The position numbers were made by a program, and so were the translations under genes. The notes beneath the pieces were generated by a model, which was given only the letters and a program-made list of their open reading frames with translations, was not told the origin of the DNA and made no database searches. A stretch of 64,000 bases of DNA from NCBI GenBank assembly GCA_963693085.1, contig OY856412.1, positions 1,058,674,244 to 1,058,738,243 on the forward strand, given 5' to 3'. Of this stretch, positions 61,400-64,000 are shown in pieces. This DNA is from Alisma plantago-aquatica. Taxonomy: Eukaryota > Streptophyta > Magnoliopsida > Alismatales > Alismataceae. Position 1 is the stretch's first letter; the number at the start of each line of letters is the position of its first letter.

Positions 61400-64000
61400 T
61401 GTAACGACCCCACCTCCCGGTAACCCCCAATTAAGGAAGACCAAGAAGTCAGAGCGGCTATCCCAAAATAGGATCAGTGGTTTTGCAAATAATCAACAAT
61501 AATTAATAAATTCTAAAACAACTAAGCTTTAAAATGGAATAAATTTTTCTTTTCTCATACCTTGCAAAATATAGGAGTGAGGTATTGTACCCCATATAAC
61601 ATCTATCTATCTAATATCCTCCAATCTTTATTAAATTTTATTCCATCATTGTCACTTTAAAGAAATATCCATTTTCTTGATAAACCTAAAACACCGACAA
61701 ACAAAATGACAGTCAATATAACAAATTATATTGGTATGTGGGGGAACCAATAATTGAGCATGTAATTGTAACAACATATTGCAAGCAATTATGATCTAAC
61801 AAGACAAACTTTACATTTTAAACATAACTACTCAATCCTTACATACCCTAGCCTCTGTGATGTCCATGTAGTGGACACAGATACTACCTCTCATATGGTA
61901 GATCTCAACCAACCCCCATGATCCTACCTTACAGGTAGATCAATACATAGGGTTGTGGAGTCGCATGGCCCTACCCAAAGCTAGTCCAATCCTTGACTCG
62001 TGATAACCTGATGATCCTACCTCACGGGTCGACCATGTACTAGGTCATCTGATAACCTGATGATCCTACCTCATGGGTAGACCATGTACTAGGTCATCCT
62101 GATCATCATTAACAAAGATATAGAGGAGGACCATGATCTGAGCTAGTCATGCACATATACTTATGGTGATAGTCATATTCACTTTATAATTGCATGAAAT
62201 AAAAGACAATCAAGCATTTATTCCAAGCAGTCAGGAATCGTCTGGAAACTAAAGCGATTTAATCATAAGCGTAACCACATACCTGTCTCAGAAGAATTTG
62301 TAGTCCAAACAAGAATACTGGACTAAATCACAATCAAGCAAGTCAACCTGAAATTAAAGGAATACACTCATGTGTCACTATATGACTCTAAATCCCATCA
62401 AAGGACTGACTTGATTCTCAAGTTAGGTTTTATGTCAAATTTCCTATGTCTTTATTCTCTTATTACTCTTTTCTCCAATTATTGCCTTGTTTCCATCTCC
62501 TAAAACCACAAACCCTACTTTTAGATACCATAAACACAATTATTCTACAAAGAGTATCTTTTATGTAAAAGTCTCAATTTTACCCTTTTTTATCCAAATT
62601 AGGGTTAGGGAGGTGAAAAGATGAATACTTGACAAATACATGATTATTGGGTTGACAAATACTAATTCCATCATTTAACGCTTTTATGCATAAGAAACCC
62701 TAATTCCACAAAACTTGGATTTTAATATTCATATGAGTCCAAGGTTATCATTCCTTTCATAAAAGATCAAACTTTGATTAACAACATTGATTTAGTCTAC
62801 TAAACTCGTTAATATTCACAAATTAGGGTTTTGGTCCCATTAAAGTATTAAAAGCATCAACTTTGCACATCTTTCGAATTAGAAGCATATAATGACTAAT
62901 ATTATATTTTTAACATGTAGATCGCATTTTTTGATCAAAATGCATATATTACTTGCTACTTTTAGACAACCCTATGATTTATTATGATTTTTGCAAAATA
63001 AAGCCTTTGGACCAATCATAGGCCGCCACATAGGCAACCCGCTCGCGCGGAAACCATCCTCTAAAGAAAAGGCAAAAGGACCTAAAAGTCCTTACCTTGT
63101 GTTGAAGCAGACCATGGCAAGTTAGTCTTTTCGCGGTGTGTTGTCTTTAACCTCCGCTCAGCCTCTGCCTCGTGAGCTGCGATGTAGGTGATTCAACTCC
63201 AAGGTTGACTCTAAGTTTCCCGCCTCCCTGGCTCCAAGAAACAATGCCCAATCCTCTGCCTGGGCACCGTGAAGTCATAGAGCCCTTCAATTCGTTTGGG
63301 GGTGGTTTCAGACGGTGACATGGCAAGGGTGAAACTCTGGTGAGTTGGCGGCTAGGACCAGGGTAGGAACTCCGATTCCTTGGGCAATTGATGGTAGTAA
63401 CCTAACGAGCAACTCGCAGAGGTCCTTCAAGATCACTTGGTGGGTTCGCAGAGGGGTTGTACACCCCCTTTTATACCCACCCTTGGTGGAAGGGCCTATG
63501 GTTTTGGCGAACTTCCTAGAAGGCACTGATCAGGGCAAAACCTGGGGTTGGCTGGCTCGAATTCCTCTCCTGAATCCAATGGGAAAGTCAGCTAGGTGCA
63601 AGAAAATTGAGATGTCAAGAGATCCCATCAAGAGTCCAACTCCAGCTATTTTAGTTTCCCAAACCATTCCAAGCTAGGAGATGACATCATCACCATTGGA
63701 TCCCTGATCTAACGGTTAACAACACACGCATTGTAAAACAAAAATTGAAAAATTGTGACATGTATTTGACATGCTTTCACTTTAGGAAATTTTGTAAAAA
63801 TCATAACTCTCAAACCATGACTCCTTTTAATCCCAAAGTTTGAGGGAAACTTAATAATGACTTAATATATTGGAGTGATAAATTTGGAGTCATTATTCAA
63901 AAGAAAACGAGCCTTTTCTTTTTGTGCAAGTTATTGCTTAAATATATATATTTTATTCATATTTCGTCTTTCACACATAATTATTTTCCTTTATTTCAAT
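61400..64000 (-). mobile_element. LTR related to the inner solo LTR, opposite orientation, cut by the window edge
   Basis: Begins TGTAACGACC at 61400, the reverse complement of the inner solo LTR end. It shares further internal stretches in inverted order, such as CTAAAACACCGACAAACAAA near 61690, a GCAAAA run near 62993 beside a CCAATCATAGG-type motif, and a GC-rich block at about 63000-63680. The left edge abuts the Athila integrase, so 61400 is an outer element boundary (TSD candidate CATAC at 61395-61399). Whether it is solo or belongs to a full element right of the window cannot be seen. The long open frame at 63345-63677 is in the GC-rich LTR block and I do not call it a gene. Confidence 0.75.
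62002..62099. repeat. 49 bp tandem duplication
   Basis: GATAACCTGATGATCCTACC begins at 62002 and again at 62051, with only two or three differences between units. A third, more diverged ATGATCCTACC unit lies near 61918. All are inside the LTR at 61400. Confidence 0.88.

Noticed and set aside
63345..63677. 110-codon open frame on the plus strand
   Set aside because: Lies in the GC-rich part of the LTR that starts at 61400, has no known motif, and an overlapping antisense frame is also open. GC-rich LTR segments often give chance open frames.

Overview
The window looks like nuclear DNA from a large, repeat-rich flowering-plant genome. I find no host gene. Nearly everything I can identify is a transposable element or its wreck: two CACTA DNA transposons, one complete Tekay-like Ty3/gypsy element, three solo LTRs plus one LTR cut by the window edge, an Athila-like Ty3/gypsy remnant, an L1-type LINE with its target duplication, and an older antisense LINE. 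These families occur across angiosperms, so the genus cannot be named. The CACTA, Tekay, Angela and Athila mix fits a monocot but does not prove one.

Layout. 1-2415 is AT-rich and unrecognised. 2416-12357 is CACTA copy 1 (+ strand), with TIRs, subterminal repeats, a decayed TNP2 transposase and a second gene with a Ulp1-like domain. 12358-14451 is AT-rich and ends near a copia-style polypurine tract. 14470-21879 is an L1-type LINE (+) flanked by a ~17 bp target-site duplication, with ORF1, then endonuclease and reverse transcriptase, all mutated. 21898-28647 holds an older antisense LINE and unrecognised DNA. 28648-49363 is CACTA copy 2 (- strand), interrupted twice: by a 1.8 kb copia (Angela-like) solo LTR (TSD CTTGG) and by a complete 9.5 kb Tekay-like element (TSD GTATA) with 2.33 kb LTRs, PBS, PPT and gag-pol.

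49364-61399 is AT-rich DNA that becomes a recognisable Athila-like pol from about 52560. That pol is split by a very large solo LTR (53359-60567, TSD ACTAA), which itself carries another solo LTR (54204-57353, TSD GAGAT). At 61400 the Athila integrase is cut again by an LTR related to the inner solo LTR but in opposite orientation, and it runs off the window.

The nesting gives a relative order of events. The Athila-like element and the antisense LINE are oldest, then the CACTA copies and the outer solo LTR, then the inserts inside them. The Tekay copy is comparatively recent: its LTRs differ by only a few percent by eye. Even so it is dead, with four in-frame amber codons and a frameshift. 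The most interesting points are the LTR-in-LTR nesting proven by exact TSDs, the amber-only stop pattern, telomere-like tracts at the same place in both CACTA copies, and loss of the expected catalytic His in the Ulp1-like domain of both CACTA copies.
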